The notes below the pieces were generated by a model. That model had not been told where the DNA came from, made no database searches, and saw only the letters and a list, made by a program, of their open reading frames with translations. Shown piece after piece: positions 32,708 through 42,984 of a stretch of DNA of 64,000 nt. How positions within the stretch are numbered: position 1 is the stretch's first letter; each line of letters opens with the position of its first letter. The position numbers were made by a program, and so were the translations under genes. Origin of the DNA: Deinococcus sp. Leaf326 (GTDB lineage Bacteria > Deinococcota > Deinococci > Deinococcales > Deinococcaceae); NCBI RefSeq assembly GCF_001424185.1, contig NZ_LMOM01000054.1, positions 124,749 through 188,748 on the forward strand, in the 5' to 3' direction.

Positions 32708-33646
32708 TCATGGCTGCGCCACCCGTTCGCGGTAGTACTCGTACAGGTCGAAGTGGTCGGGCGAGGCCTCGAAGACCCGGATGCCCGCGCGGGCGAGGTG
32801 GTCGAGCACATCCGGCACCTGGCCTTCGCTGCTCAGGTGCACCACCGCGTAGGGCTGGCGCACGCTGACCCGGCGCACGTAGGGCAGGGATTCGAGCGAC
32901 GAGGCCGCCACCGCCGGATGTTCCACCCGGAATCGGAAGGCGGTGTGCCGGGCCTGAAGGTCTACCGTGTCCACGAGTCGCCCACCGCTGAGAATCCCCA
33001 CGCGGTGCGCGTAGGTGGCGATCTCGCGCAGGTGGTGCGTGCTCAGGATCACCGCGCAGCCCTCCGAGGCCAGCCCGGTCACGATGCGGTGGATCAGGCC
33101 GATGCCCAGCGGGTCCAGACCGCTCGTGGGTTCGTCCAGAATCAGCACCTTGGGATGGTCCAGGATGGCGCTCGCCACCCCGAGCCGCTGGCGCTGGCCC
33201 AGCGAATACTCGGCCACCGGGCGGTCGGCCATACGGGTCAGCTCCAGCAGGGCCAGGACCTCGCGCAGCCGGGCGCGGTCCACCCGCGCGCGCCCCGGCG
33301 CCATCGCCGCGAGGCTGGCGTGCAGCAGCAGGTTCTGGTTGCCGGTCAGCTGCGGGTAGAACTTGGCCGGGGCCTCGACCACCGCCCCCAGCAGCGCGCG
33401 GGCGCGGGCGCCGTCGGTGTGCACGTTCAGGCCGAGCAGCCGTACCTCGCCCGCCGTAGGAAAGGCGAGCCCGGTCATGGCCCGGATCAGGGTGGTCTTG
33501 CCCGCGCCGTTGGGGCCGGTGAGGGCATAGACCTCGCCCGGCTTGACCGTGAGGGTGACCTCTTCGAGAACCGCGTTCGGTCCGTAGGATTTCGACAGCC
33601 CCCGCACCTCGACGGCCGGCAGGGCAGGAGCGCCTGACTTCTTCAC
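32708..33646 (-). CDS. ABC transporter ATPase, exporter type
   Basis: This 312-residue ATPase has Walker [16 protein letters not shown] near residue 45, signature [16 protein letters not shown], Walker [14 protein letters not shown] and the switch region LSTHHLREI, where the second His is the catalytic one. A C-terminal regulatory domain of about 90 residues follows, as in drug or bacteriocin-immunity exporters. The GTG start has TAGGGT six bases upstream, consistent with a leaderless transcript. Confidence 0.93.
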   Translation of the reverse strand: MKKSGAPALPAVEVRGLSKSYGPNAVLEEVTLTVKPGEVYALTGPNGAGKTTLIRAMTGLAFPTAGEVRLLGLNVHTDGARARALLGAVVEAPAKFYPQLTGNQNLLLHASLAAMAPGRARVDRARLREVLALLELTRMADRPVAEYSLGQRQRLGVASAILDHPKVLILDEPTSGLDPLGIGLIHRIVTGLASEGCAVILSTHHLREIATYAHRVGILSGGRLVDTVDLQARHTAFRFRVEHPAVAASSLESLPYVRRVSVRQPYAVVHLSSEGQVPDVLDHLARAGIRVFEASPDHFDLYEYYRERVAQP

Positions 33647-33778
33647 GGCCTCACCCTAGGTGGGGGGCTTTGGCGAAACTCTTACACGACGCTCAGAAGT
33701 GGTGGGGGGCCTGACGTACCGCGCCCGCATGAACGGCTCCTACCAGTTGGGCCTCGGAGCCGCAAGGCCCGGAGTCCT

Positions 33779-34639
33779 TTACAGCGGGTCGCCGACGAAT
33801 AGCGGCAGGTCGCTCGCGGGGGCGGCCCCTACCGCCACGGCCCGGCGCTGCAACTCGCGCACGGCCCGCTCTCCCTCCTCGCCCACGTCGCGGCTCATGG
33901 CATTGACATACAGGTCGATGTGGGCCTGCATGACCGCGTCCTCCATTTCCAGCGCGTGTCCCCGGATGTAGGCGGCCGAGGCCTGTGGGTGTGCGTAGGC
34001 GTAGTCCAGGCTGGCGCGCACGGCGGCGTTCAGGTCACGCTGCAGCCCACCGGGCAGGTCGCGCCGCACCAGGATGGCTCCTAGCGGCAGCGGCAGCCCG
34101 GTGTCCTGTTCCCACCACGCGCCGAGGTCGAGGTGCTTGCTCAGGCCGTGCTGCGGATACGTGAAGCGCGACTCGTGGATGATCAGCCCGGCGTCCACCT
34201 CGCCGCGCGCGGTCGCGGGCATGACCTCGTCGTAGCGCATGCGGCGCACCTGCGCGTCCGGGTACACCAGCCGCAGCAGCAGCTCGGCAGTGGTCAGCGC
34301 GCCGGGCGAGGCGACTATCTTGCCGTTCAGGTCGCCGACCTCGCCGCGCGTCACGATGAGTGGCCCCACGCCGCGCCCCAGCGCTCCGCCTGCCCGCAGG
34401 GCCACGTAGTCGTCCATTACGCCGAAATACGCCCGGTAGCTGATTTTGGTGATGGGCAGCCGGCCGGCAGTAGCCCAGTCGTTGAGGGTCTGCACGTCTT
34501 CGAGTACCTCGCGCACCGGCAGCGGTGAGGGCACCAGTCCCGCGTGCAGCGCGTGAAAGATGAAAGTGTCGTTCGGGCAAAACGAGTAGCCCAGGTCCAG
34601 CGTTTCGGGCTGGGCGGGCGTAGAAGGGGAGAGGGTCAT
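33779..34639 (-). CDS. mqnD: 1,4-dihydroxy-6-naphthoate synthase (futalosine menaquinone pathway)
   Basis: This 286-residue periplasmic-binding-fold enzyme converts cyclic dehypoxanthinyl futalosine to dihydroxynaphthoate. LGYSFCPNDTFIFHALHAG at residue 16 matches the MqnD signature, and ITKISYRAYFGVMDDYVALRAGGALGRGVGPL follows. It implies that menaquinone is made by the futalosine route. MqnA is a paralogous enzyme of the same route, but the CPNDTF motif favours MqnD. TACCCT seven bases before the ATG suggests a leaderless mRNA. Confidence 0.9.
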   Translation of the reverse strand: MTLSPSTPAQPETLDLGYSFCPNDTFIFHALHAGLVPSPLPVREVLEDVQTLNDWATAGRLPITKISYRAYFGVMDDYVALRAGGALGRGVGPLIVTRGEVGDLNGKIVASPGALTTAELLLRLVYPDAQVRRMRYDEVMPATARGEVDAGLIIHESRFTYPQHGLSKHLDLGAWWEQDTGLPLPLGAILVRRDLPGGLQRDLNAAVRASLDYAYAHPQASAAYIRGHALEMEDAVMQAHIDLYVNAMSRDVGEEGERAVRELQRRAVAVGAAPASDLPLFVGDPL

Positions 34640-34741
34640 ACCTGTCAGGGTACGCCTGCCCTGCCGGGACGACCGGTCCTTTCGGCACCCTCCGCGCTGT
34701 CTCGTCAGGCCGGCGTCACCCGGGCGCGGCTATGCTGGGTC

Positions 34742-35269
34742 ATGCCCCGCCCCTCACTGCCCGCTGTCCTGCTCACCTCTTTGGCCCTTGCGGGCGGCGC
34801 GTTCCTGGGGACCGCGCAGGCCGGGGGCGGCGGGGGCCGGGCGCCCAACGCCTGCCGCGCCGACTACGTGCGGCCCAGTTTCGCGCGGCTGGACGCCGAC
34901 CTGGCCGCGGCCCGCGCCCGCTGGGCCGCCCAGAACATCCGGGCCTACAGCTACGACTTCTCGCAGGTGGCGGCCCCAGTGCGCTACCCGGCCGTGCGGG
35001 TCACGGTGCGCCCCGGCGCGGCCCCGGTCGTGGCCGTCTTGCCCGGCGAGGTCGGCGACCCCGGTGGGCAGGCGGCCGGAACCGTCGAGGCCCGTTTCGC
35101 GCAGGTGGCCGAGGCCCTGGCCTCCTGGCGTACCCAGCCCTGTGCGGAGGTTCGCGTCACCTACGACCGCGCGACCGGCGTGCCGCTGACCTTCTACGGC
35201 GGCAGCGGTCTGGCGAACATCGCCGACGGCTTCGGCGAGTGGCGGGTCACGAACTTCACGCGCAGCTGA
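34742..35269 (+). CDS. Exported DUF6174-like protein
   Basis: This 175-residue protein has a Sec signal peptide (AVLLTSLALAGGAFLGTAQA). The mature domain contains WAAQNIRAYSYDFSQ, a repeated beta pattern (VRVTVRPGAAPVV) and the late phrase VTYDRATGVPLTFYGGSG, the pattern of DUF6174-type secreted proteins. Two cysteines may form a disulfide. TATGCT lies five bases before the ATG. No biochemical role is known to me. Confidence 0.78.
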   Translation: MPRPSLPAVLLTSLALAGGAFLGTAQAGGGGGRAPNACRADYVRPSFARLDADLAAARARWAAQNIRAYSYDFSQVAAPVRYPAVRVTVRPGAAPVVAVLPGEVGDPGGQAAGTVEARFAQVAEALASWRTQPCAEVRVTYDRATGVPLTFYGGSGLANIADGFGEWRVTNFTRS

Positions 35270-35296
35270 GCGGGCCTCCCCCAGGCGGCACCCGCC

Positions 35297-36211
35297 TCAG
35301 CCCAGGCCGGCCAGCAGCCCGCGCGCCTGTTCGGCATCACGGGCGAGCTGCGCCTTGAGTTCCTCCAGGCCGCCGAACTTCTGCTCGCCGCGCAGGCGGT
35401 TGAAGAACTTGATCTGGAGTTCCTGGCCGTACAGGTCGCCCGCGAAATCGAACAGATGGACCTCGAAACGCAGTTCGCGGCCCTCGACGGTGGGCCGCCA
35501 GCCCACATTGGCCATGCCGGGCCAGCGGCGGTCTCCCTCGCCCTGGTTCGGGTCGCCCAGGGCCATCACTGCGAACACGCCCAGTGGCAGCGCCTTGCCC
35601 AGCGGCACGCGGATGTTGGCCGTCGGGTAGCCGATGGTGCGGCCCAGGCGGTCGCCTTGCACGACCACGCCCTGCGCGCCGTAGTGCCGCCCGAGCAGGC
35701 GCGCGGTGCCCTCCACGTCCCCGGCGCGCAGCAGCTCGCGAATCCGGGTGCTCTTGATGTCGTCGCCGCCGAGCTGGTGCATCGGCAGGGCGATGACGCG
35801 CGGCGCGACCTCCCGCAAGTCCTCCAGGCCGCCCGCCCGGCCGCGCCCAAAGTGGAAGTCCTCGCCCACCACAACCACGCGCGGGCGCAGCACCCGCAGG
35901 TCGTCCAGAAAGGCCTCCTTGGGCCGCGAGGCGAACTCGGTGGTGAAGGGCACGGCCACCGTCTCGTCCACGCCGTAGCGCGCCAGAAGTTCGAGTTTCT
36001 CGGGCAGCGTCGAGAGGAATTCCACGCCCTGGGTCAGCACGCGCGTCGGCGGGTCGAAGGTATAGACCACGCTGGGCACCCGGAACTCGCGTGCGCGGGC
36101 GCGCAGTTGCGCCAGCAGCGCCTGATGCCCCAGGTGCACGCCGTCGAAACTGCCGATGGCGACCACCGTTTCGGTGTCGGGCCGCTGCTCCGGCGAGACG
36201 AAGGTCTTCAC
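35297..36211 (-). CDS. ribF: Bifunctional riboflavin kinase / FAD synthetase
   Basis: This 304-residue enzyme makes FMN and then FAD. The nucleotidyltransferase domain (1-180) has GSFDGVHLGHQALL near residue 20 and STRIRELLRAGD near 153. The flavokinase domain has YPTANIRVP near 205 and FEVHLFDFAGDLYGQELQIKF near 260. The GTG start overlaps the stop of the upstream Nudix gene, so the two are coupled. Confidence 0.96.
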   Translation of the reverse strand: MKTFVSPEQRPDTETVVAIGSFDGVHLGHQALLAQLRARAREFRVPSVVYTFDPPTRVLTQGVEFLSTLPEKLELLARYGVDETVAVPFTTEFASRPKEAFLDDLRVLRPRVVVVGEDFHFGRGRAGGLEDLREVAPRVIALPMHQLGGDDIKSTRIRELLRAGDVEGTARLLGRHYGAQGVVVQGDRLGRTIGYPTANIRVPLGKALPLGVFAVMALGDPNQGEGDRRWPGMANVGWRPTVEGRELRFEVHLFDFAGDLYGQELQIKFFNRLRGEQKFGGLEELKAQLARDAEQARGLLAGLG

Positions 36212-36738
36212 TGGTCCTGCCCTGTCTGGCTCTGCCCCGGCGTGTTCAGGGCCAGCACGCCGTACAGCGCCGCCGCCACACTGGGGCCGCTACTGACCAG
36301 GGCGCCGTCCCGCAGACCGTCCAGCAGGGCCTGGGGCGTCATCCACAGCACTTCCAGGTCCTCGTCGGCGTCCTGTGGCAGCTTGCTCGCGCGCAGGTCG
36401 CGGGCGCGGAACACGTGCAGTTCCTCGTCGCAGAAGCCCGGTGAGGTGAAAAAGCGCGTGAGCAGCGTCAGTTCGCCGTCGAAGCCCGCCTCTTCCTGCA
36501 ACTCGCGCCGCGCGGCCTGCTCGGGGGTCTCGCCCTCGTCGATCAATCCGGCGGGGGCCTCGACCGTGTGCGCGCCGATGGCCGGGCGCGCCTGGCGCAC
36601 GAGCAGCATCTCGCCCTGGCCGTTCAGGACGAGCACCGCCACCGCCGGCTGGTGCCGCACGACCTCCCACTTGCCCCCCAGCCGCTCGACCGTCAGGATC
36701 TTGCCCTTGTAGATGGTTTCCGTGTCCGCACTCGCCAT
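36208..36738 (-). CDS. Nudix hydrolase, ADP-ribose pyrophosphatase-like
   Basis: This 176-residue protein has the Nudix box GLIDEGETPEQAARRELQEEAGF near residues 65-87. The layout around it (VRQARPAIGAHTVEAPAG before, SPGFCDEELHVFRARDL after) is typical of ADP-ribose pyrophosphatases of the NudF type. TACAGT six bases before the ATG marks a leaderless promoter for a Nudix-ribF operon. The substrate assignment is by family resemblance. Confidence 0.92.
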   Translation of the reverse strand: MASADTETIYKGKILTVERLGGKWEVVRHQPAVAVLVLNGQGEMLLVRQARPAIGAHTVEAPAGLIDEGETPEQAARRELQEEAGFDGELTLLTRFFTSPGFCDEELHVFRARDLRASKLPQDADEDLEVLWMTPQALLDGLRDGALVSSGPSVAAALYGVLALNTPGQSQTGQDQ

Positions 36739-36830
36739 GCGGTGACTGTAGAGCAGAGTGGCCGCCGGGAAGGGCAGACCGTGACCGCGGCCGCCCTCGC
36801 CCCTGCGGGCGGTCTGACATAGTGGCCTCC

Positions 36831-37940
36831 ATGCTGACGCGCGCCGACCTCGAAGCCCGTGAGGCGGCCGCCCTCGCGCCCTGGGCCACCCTGAGCCGCG
36901 AGTCGCGGGGCCGCACCTACCCCGAGGCCGAAAGTGAGACCCGCACCGCCTTCCAGAAGGACCGCGACCGGGTGCTGCACACCACGGCCTTCCGGCGCCT
37001 GGAGGCCAAGACGCAGGTGTTCCTGAATGCGGCCGGGCAGGGCGACCACTACCGCACCCGCCTGACCCACACGCTGGAAGTGCAGCAGGTAGCGCGCTCG
37101 GTGGCCCTGAGTCTGGGCCTGAACGAGACCCTGGCCGAGACCGTGGCCCTGGCCCACGACCTCGGGCACCCCCCTTTCGGGCACGCGGGCGAGCGCGTCC
37201 TGAACGGGCTGATGGCCGGGCACGGGGGCTTTGACCACAACGCGCAGGCCTGCCGCATCGTGACCCGGCTGGAAGACCGCTACGCCGACTTTCCGGGCCT
37301 GAATCTGACCCTGGATACCCTCGACGGCCTGAACAAGCACGAGCGCGCGGGCATCGGGATGCCGAGCCTGGAGGCGCAGGTCGTGGACGCCGCCGACGCC
37401 CTGGCCTACACCGCCCACGACCTTGACGACGGGCTGCGCAGCGGGCTGATCGTGCCGGGGCAGCTTGCCGGCCTGAGCCTCTGGGACGGGCTGCTGGAGC
37501 GCAGCGGCCTGAGCGGCCAGGGCGAGCGGGATCGCCGGCGGCTACACCGCGAACTGCTCGGCTGGCTCCTAATGGACCTGACACGCGCGAGCGACGAGGC
37601 CATTGCGACCAGCGGCGTGCGCTCGCCCGGCGAGGTGCGTGTCCTGCCCGCCCGTGTCGTGACCTACAGCGCCCCCGTCTACGCGCAACTACGCGAGATG
37701 AAGGCTTTTTTGCGCGACAACCTGTACCGCCACTGGCAGGTCGAGCGACAGGTCGAGCAGGCCACCCGCGTCACCGAGGGGCTGTTCCGGGCCTTCGTCG
37801 CGCGGCCGTCCATGCTGCCGCCCCGGCCCCGCGCCCGCGCCGAGGAGTGTGGCCTGGAGCGCGCCGTGTGTGACCACCTCGCGGGCATGACCGACCGTTA
37901 CGCCCTAGAGACGTGGCGCAGCGTCGCCGCCCCCGTCTGA
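36831..37940 (+). CDS. dGTP triphosphohydrolase-like HD protein
   Basis: This 369-residue HD-domain protein has the start SRGRTYPEAESETRTAFQKDRDRVLHTTAFRRLEAKTQV that defines the dGTPase family. Metal ligands lie in YRTRLTHTLEVQQVAR and LAHDLGHPPFGHAGE. It probably hydrolyses dNTPs to deoxynucleosides and triphosphate. CATAGT lies seven bases before the ATG at 36831, favouring it over the in-frame GTG nine bases upstream. Confidence 0.93.
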   Translation: MLTRADLEAREAAALAPWATLSRESRGRTYPEAESETRTAFQKDRDRVLHTTAFRRLEAKTQVFLNAAGQGDHYRTRLTHTLEVQQVARSVALSLGLNETLAETVALAHDLGHPPFGHAGERVLNGLMAGHGGFDHNAQACRIVTRLEDRYADFPGLNLTLDTLDGLNKHERAGIGMPSLEAQVVDAADALAYTAHDLDDGLRSGLIVPGQLAGLSLWDGLLERSGLSGQGERDRRRLHRELLGWLLMDLTRASDEAIATSGVRSPGEVRVLPARVVTYSAPVYAQLREMKAFLRDNLYRHWQVERQVEQATRVTEGLFRAFVARPSMLPPRPRARAEECGLERAVCDHLAGMTDRYALETWRSVAAPV

Positions 37941-37943
37941 CGG

Positions 37944-37972
37944 TTGACACCCCGGAATTTCACTGGTACATT
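37944..37972 (+). promoter_or_regulatory. Promoter of tRNA-Ile
   Basis: TTGACA (37944-37949) and TACATT (37967-37972) are separated by 17 bases, a near-consensus sigma-70 promoter ending 36 bases before the tRNA. Confidence 0.85.
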
Positions 37973-38008
37973 AACTCCCGCCCAACCGGCAGAGCCCGGC
38001 GGTAAGGC

Positions 38009-38085
<77 letters not shown>

Positions 38086-38092
38086 CAAGACG

Positions 38093-38118
38093 ACTCCCCG
38101 CCTCATGGTGGGGAGTTC
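38093..38118 (+). terminator. Hairpin after tRNA-Ile
   Basis: ACTCCCC (38093-38099) pairs with GGGGAGT (38110-38116) eight bases after the tRNA. Only a weak T-rich tail follows, so it may be a terminator or a processing signal. Confidence 0.5.
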
Positions 38119-38216
38119 GCCTTTGGTGTGCGCCCTGGGCCGGGGTCGAAGATCAGAGCCGCGTATCAGGGCTGCATGCCGGGGTCCTCGTGCGCACGGA
38201 AGGCGCCGCTTCCCGC

Positions 38217-38918
38217 CTACTTGCGGCAGGTGAGGTCCACGCGCAGGGTAGTGGTCGGGGTGGTGTAGGCGACCTTCGCCGCTTTCAGGTAGCCGGCGGT
38301 CAGGCGGGCCGGGTCGAACTGCATGATCAGTTTGGCGGGAGCCGGGACACTGCTCGCCGGGGTCTGGGGGCCCTGGCTGCGGAACTTGAGCTGGTAGGTC
38401 ACGCCCCCCGCCTGCAAGACCTTCTTGTACAGGAAAGGCTCTTCGGCGCTGCGCTCCGCGAAGACCAGGGTGTTGCCGTCAGGCAGGACCAGATCCACCG
38501 CGCCCAGTCCGGTGTCGAGGAGGGCGGTCGTGGTGGCGGTGCCGTTACGCAGCTCAACCGTCACGCCCCAACCCGGCCCGAGACCCTCGCCTGCCGGGAT
38601 GGGGTCGACACGCTGCACCGTCAGCCGCCAGATGCCGTTGAACAGCGTCTGGCCCACGCAGCCTTCCAGGGCGGGCCGAGCGTTGGCTCCGCCGGGAGCG
38701 GTCGCCGGGCTGGGGGCCTCCAGTGTCAGCGTGCGGCCACTGAGGGTGTAGGGCACCCCCAGCGCCTTGAGGGCCGAGAGCGGCACGTACGTCTGGCCCT
38801 GCATGGTCACGGCGGGCAGCGGACTGGTCTGCACGCCGACCACCAGGGTGTAGGTCTGCGCGCTCGCCGGGGCGAGGCCCAGCGCTAGGAAGATCAGGAG
38901 GGGCCGGAGTGTCAGCAT
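38217..38918 (-). CDS. Exported protein with copper-amine-oxidase-N-like domain
   Basis: This 233-residue protein has a Sec signal peptide (LLIFLALGLAPASAQ). The next segment, QGQTYVPLSALKALGVPYTLSGRTLTLEAP, has the look of a copper amine oxidase N-terminal domain, a small surface module often repeated in exported bacterial proteins. The rest is a beta-rich domain with cysteines near residues 106 and 230. GAGGAG precedes the ATG. No enzyme function is implied. Confidence 0.75.
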   Translation of the reverse strand: MLTLRPLLIFLALGLAPASAQTYTLVVGVQTSPLPAVTMQGQTYVPLSALKALGVPYTLSGRTLTLEAPSPATAPGGANARPALEGCVGQTLFNGIWRLTVQRVDPIPAGEGLGPGWGVTVELRNGTATTTALLDTGLGAVDLVLPDGNTLVFAERSAEEPFLYKKVLQAGGVTYQLKFRSQGPQTPASSVPAPAKLIMQFDPARLTAGYLKAAKVAYTTPTTTLRVDLTCRK

Positions 38919-39061
38919 GAATGTGCTCCTCGACGTCCATCGGATCAGCGGCCCCCCACCCGGTGCGGCGGACCTGCCCCTATTGTGCCCCCCAGCTGCC
39001 CGCCGGTACGAGTCCCGTGTAAGGCCCGCCCCACGTCGGCCCATGCTGGACCGGAACGGGT

Positions 39062-39480
39062 TTAGGGAGCCTGAAGCACGAGCGCGCCCGGCTCGGGCAG
39101 CAGCGACAGCGTGATGAGCAGGGGCGGCCCCTGGGCCTCACCGAACGCGAAGGCGCCTGAGGCCACCTCGTCGTCGCCCCAGGCCGTGACCTGCCGCGCG
39201 GCGTAGGCGCGGTCCAGTCGTTCCCGCGTCTCGGCCGGCGAACGGGTCAGGCGTCCGCAGGCGAGGTGCGTGCGTGCCGTGTTCAGTGCGGCGAGTTGGG
39301 CCGCGCTGAGCAGTTCGTCGCAGCCGGCAGGCGTGGCCTGGGCGGTCGCCAGAACCCCCGCGGCTGCGTCCCCGAACTCGGCGCGGGCCTGCGCGTCCCG
39401 GCCGCTGCACCCGGTGAGCCCTGCGAGCAGCGTGGCCAGGAGCCAGAGGCCTGCGCGTCTGCCCGCGCCGCCTCTCCCGC

Positions 39481-39484
<4 letters not shown>
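39062..39484 (-). CDS. Small lipoprotein
   Basis: This 140-residue protein begins with basic residues, a hydrophobic core and the lipobox LTGC, so it is probably lipid-anchored outside the membrane. The mature part is alanine-rich and helical with two further cysteines (near residues 55 and 76). The GTG start overlaps the stop of the FakA-like gene by four bases, so it is in the same operon. No family is recognised. Confidence 0.7.
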
Positions 39485-41089
<1,605 letters not shown>

Positions 41090-41097
<8 letters not shown>

Positions 41098-41422
41098 GCT
41101 GAACCCCCACGGCGTGGACGCGGGTGGCGGCGAGCTCGATGCCGGCCTGGTTCTTCACGACGTGCTCGACCCGGTCGGCGATGTTGCGCGCCACCGTCGG
41201 AATGCTCACGCCGTAGGCCGCCACGACGTAGAGGTCGGCCGTGAACCGGCCCCCCTCCCGGCCGATCACCACGCCCTCGCTGGCATTGGCCCGGCCCAGG
41301 ACGCGGTACAGGCCCTCCTTGAGGTTGGCCGGGGCCATGCCCACCACGCCCGGAATCTCGTGGGCGGTGAGCCCGATGAGGGACGCCAGGGCGCCCTCGG
41401 TGATCTGTATGGAGCCACTCAC
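41090..41422 (-). CDS. Asp23/Gls24-family protein
   Basis: This 110-residue protein shows the family pattern: ITEGALASLIGLTAHEIPGVVGMA at the start and VVAAYGVSIPTVARNIADRVEHVVKNQAGIELAATRVHAVGV at the end. Members are envelope-stress or membrane-associated scaffolds, and their genes often precede a fakA-like gene, as here. The start is the GTG at 41422 with TATACT ten bases upstream. Confidence 0.9.
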
Positions 41423-41511
41423 AGTAAGCCGGAGTATAGGGCATGGCCCAAATCCGGTTTTACCGGACACCCGGCGTGGGCGTGGGGGCCGCCGCGTGCT
41501 CTACTCCCGCC

Positions 41512-42873
41512 ATGCAACTCACAGACCGGCTGGACGCGGCAGACCTCACGCTGTCGTTCGTGACCCAGGACTCGGCCCTCCCGGAGCGCCTGACCCGTGG
41601 CCTGAAGCCCGGTGAGGTGCGGCTGACCCGCCGAGGCGAAAACGGTGACGAGGCGCTGGCACTGTTCCCCACGGCGGCGGCCGAGGCCCGCGACCTGGGC
41701 GCGGCCCTGAGCAAACTGGCGGGCGAACTGCGGGCGTCGGGCGTGCGGGTGCCTGCGACTGAGCACGCTGCCCCCCTGGCCGCGGCGGCCCTGGCTGCGG
41801 CGTGGCAGGACCGCCGGTACAAGGGCGAGCCGAAGGACATGTCCGCGCCCGAGGTGCACCTAGCCGTCGAGGGGCTGGCCGCTGAGGACGCCGCGCGGGT
41901 GCGCGCCCTGGCCGCCGGGGTGGAGTTCGCCCGCGAACTGGTGAGCGCCCCGGCCAACGTCCTGAACCCGGTCACGCTGGCGCGCGAGGCCCGCAGCCTG
42001 GAGCGGCTCGGTCTGGACGTGGACGTGTGGGACGGCGACGACATTGCGGCGCGCGGCATGGGCCTGCTCGTGGCCGTGGCGGCGGGCAGCGCCACCGGGC
42101 CCCGCCTGATCCGGGTGACACTGCCGGCACGCGGCTCCAGCGAACAGGGCAAGGCCGAGCACGTCATCGCGCTCGTCGGCAAGGGGATTACCTTCGACAC
42201 CGGTGGCTACAGCCTCAAGCCGGCGGCGGGCATGTACGGCATGAAAAACGACATGGGCGGCGCGGGCGCGGTGCTGGGGGCCATGCGCGCCCTGGGTGAG
42301 CTACGCGCGCACATTCCCGAGGGGGTGGAGGTGCGGGCCTATGTCGCCGCGGCCGAGAACATGGTCGGCCCCGACGCCATGCGCCCCGGCGACATCTTCC
42401 GCGCGGCCAACGGGCTGAGTGTCGAGGTCACGAACACTGACGCCGAGGGACGCTTGGTGCTCGGCGACACGCTGACGGTCGCCTGCGACGAGGGCGCCAC
42501 CGAGGTCGTGGATCTCGCCACCCTGACCGGCGCGAAGGTGACGGCGCTCGGTAGCGATATCGCCGCGCTGTTCTCCAGCGACGCGGCGCTCACGGCCCGC
42601 ATTCAGGCCGGGGCCGAGGCGGCCGGCGAGTTCGTCTGGGAGCTGCCGCTGCACCAGCCGTACCTCAAGGCCTTTCAGAAGGCCACCCTCGCCGACCTGA
42701 AGAACAGCGACCTCGTGCCGGCCGGGGGCAGCATCAAGGCGGCGCTGTTTCTCCAGCAGTTCGTGACCCGGCCCTGGGCGCACATCGACATCGCGGGCAA
42801 CGCTATCCAGGGCGAGGCCGCGACCGGCTGGGGCGTGGGCACCCTGGTCGAGTACGTGCTGGCGCGCCGCTGA
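41512..42873 (+). CDS. pepA: Leucyl aminopeptidase, M17 family
   Basis: This 453-residue metallopeptidase removes N-terminal residues from peptides. Metal and catalytic residues lie in VGKGITFDTGGYSLKP near residue 220, KNDMGGAGAVLGAMRAL, and the M17 signature NTDAEGRLVLGDTL near residue 305. The ATG at 41512 fits the family N-terminus better than the in-frame ATG 69 bases upstream, which would overlap the divergent promoter region. Confidence 0.93.
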   Translation: MQLTDRLDAADLTLSFVTQDSALPERLTRGLKPGEVRLTRRGENGDEALALFPTAAAEARDLGAALSKLAGELRASGVRVPATEHAAPLAAAALAAAWQDRRYKGEPKDMSAPEVHLAVEGLAAEDAARVRALAAGVEFARELVSAPANVLNPVTLAREARSLERLGLDVDVWDGDDIAARGMGLLVAVAAGSATGPRLIRVTLPARGSSEQGKAEHVIALVGKGITFDTGGYSLKPAAGMYGMKNDMGGAGAVLGAMRALGELRAHIPEGVEVRAYVAAAENMVGPDAMRPGDIFRAANGLSVEVTNTDAEGRLVLGDTLTVACDEGATEVVDLATLTGAKVTALGSDIAALFSSDAALTARIQAGAEAAGEFVWELPLHQPYLKAFQKATLADLKNSDLVPAGGSIKAALFLQQFVTRPWAHIDIAGNAIQGEAATGWGVGTLVEYVLARR

Positions 42874-42984
42874 GTACAGAAGCCGGGGCCGCGCCTGCCG
42901 CGCGCCCCGGTGCCCGAAGGTCTATTCATCTGGCAGCGGCTGTCACATCGGCGTGAGGAAGCGCCGGGTAGGCTGAACGGGTCT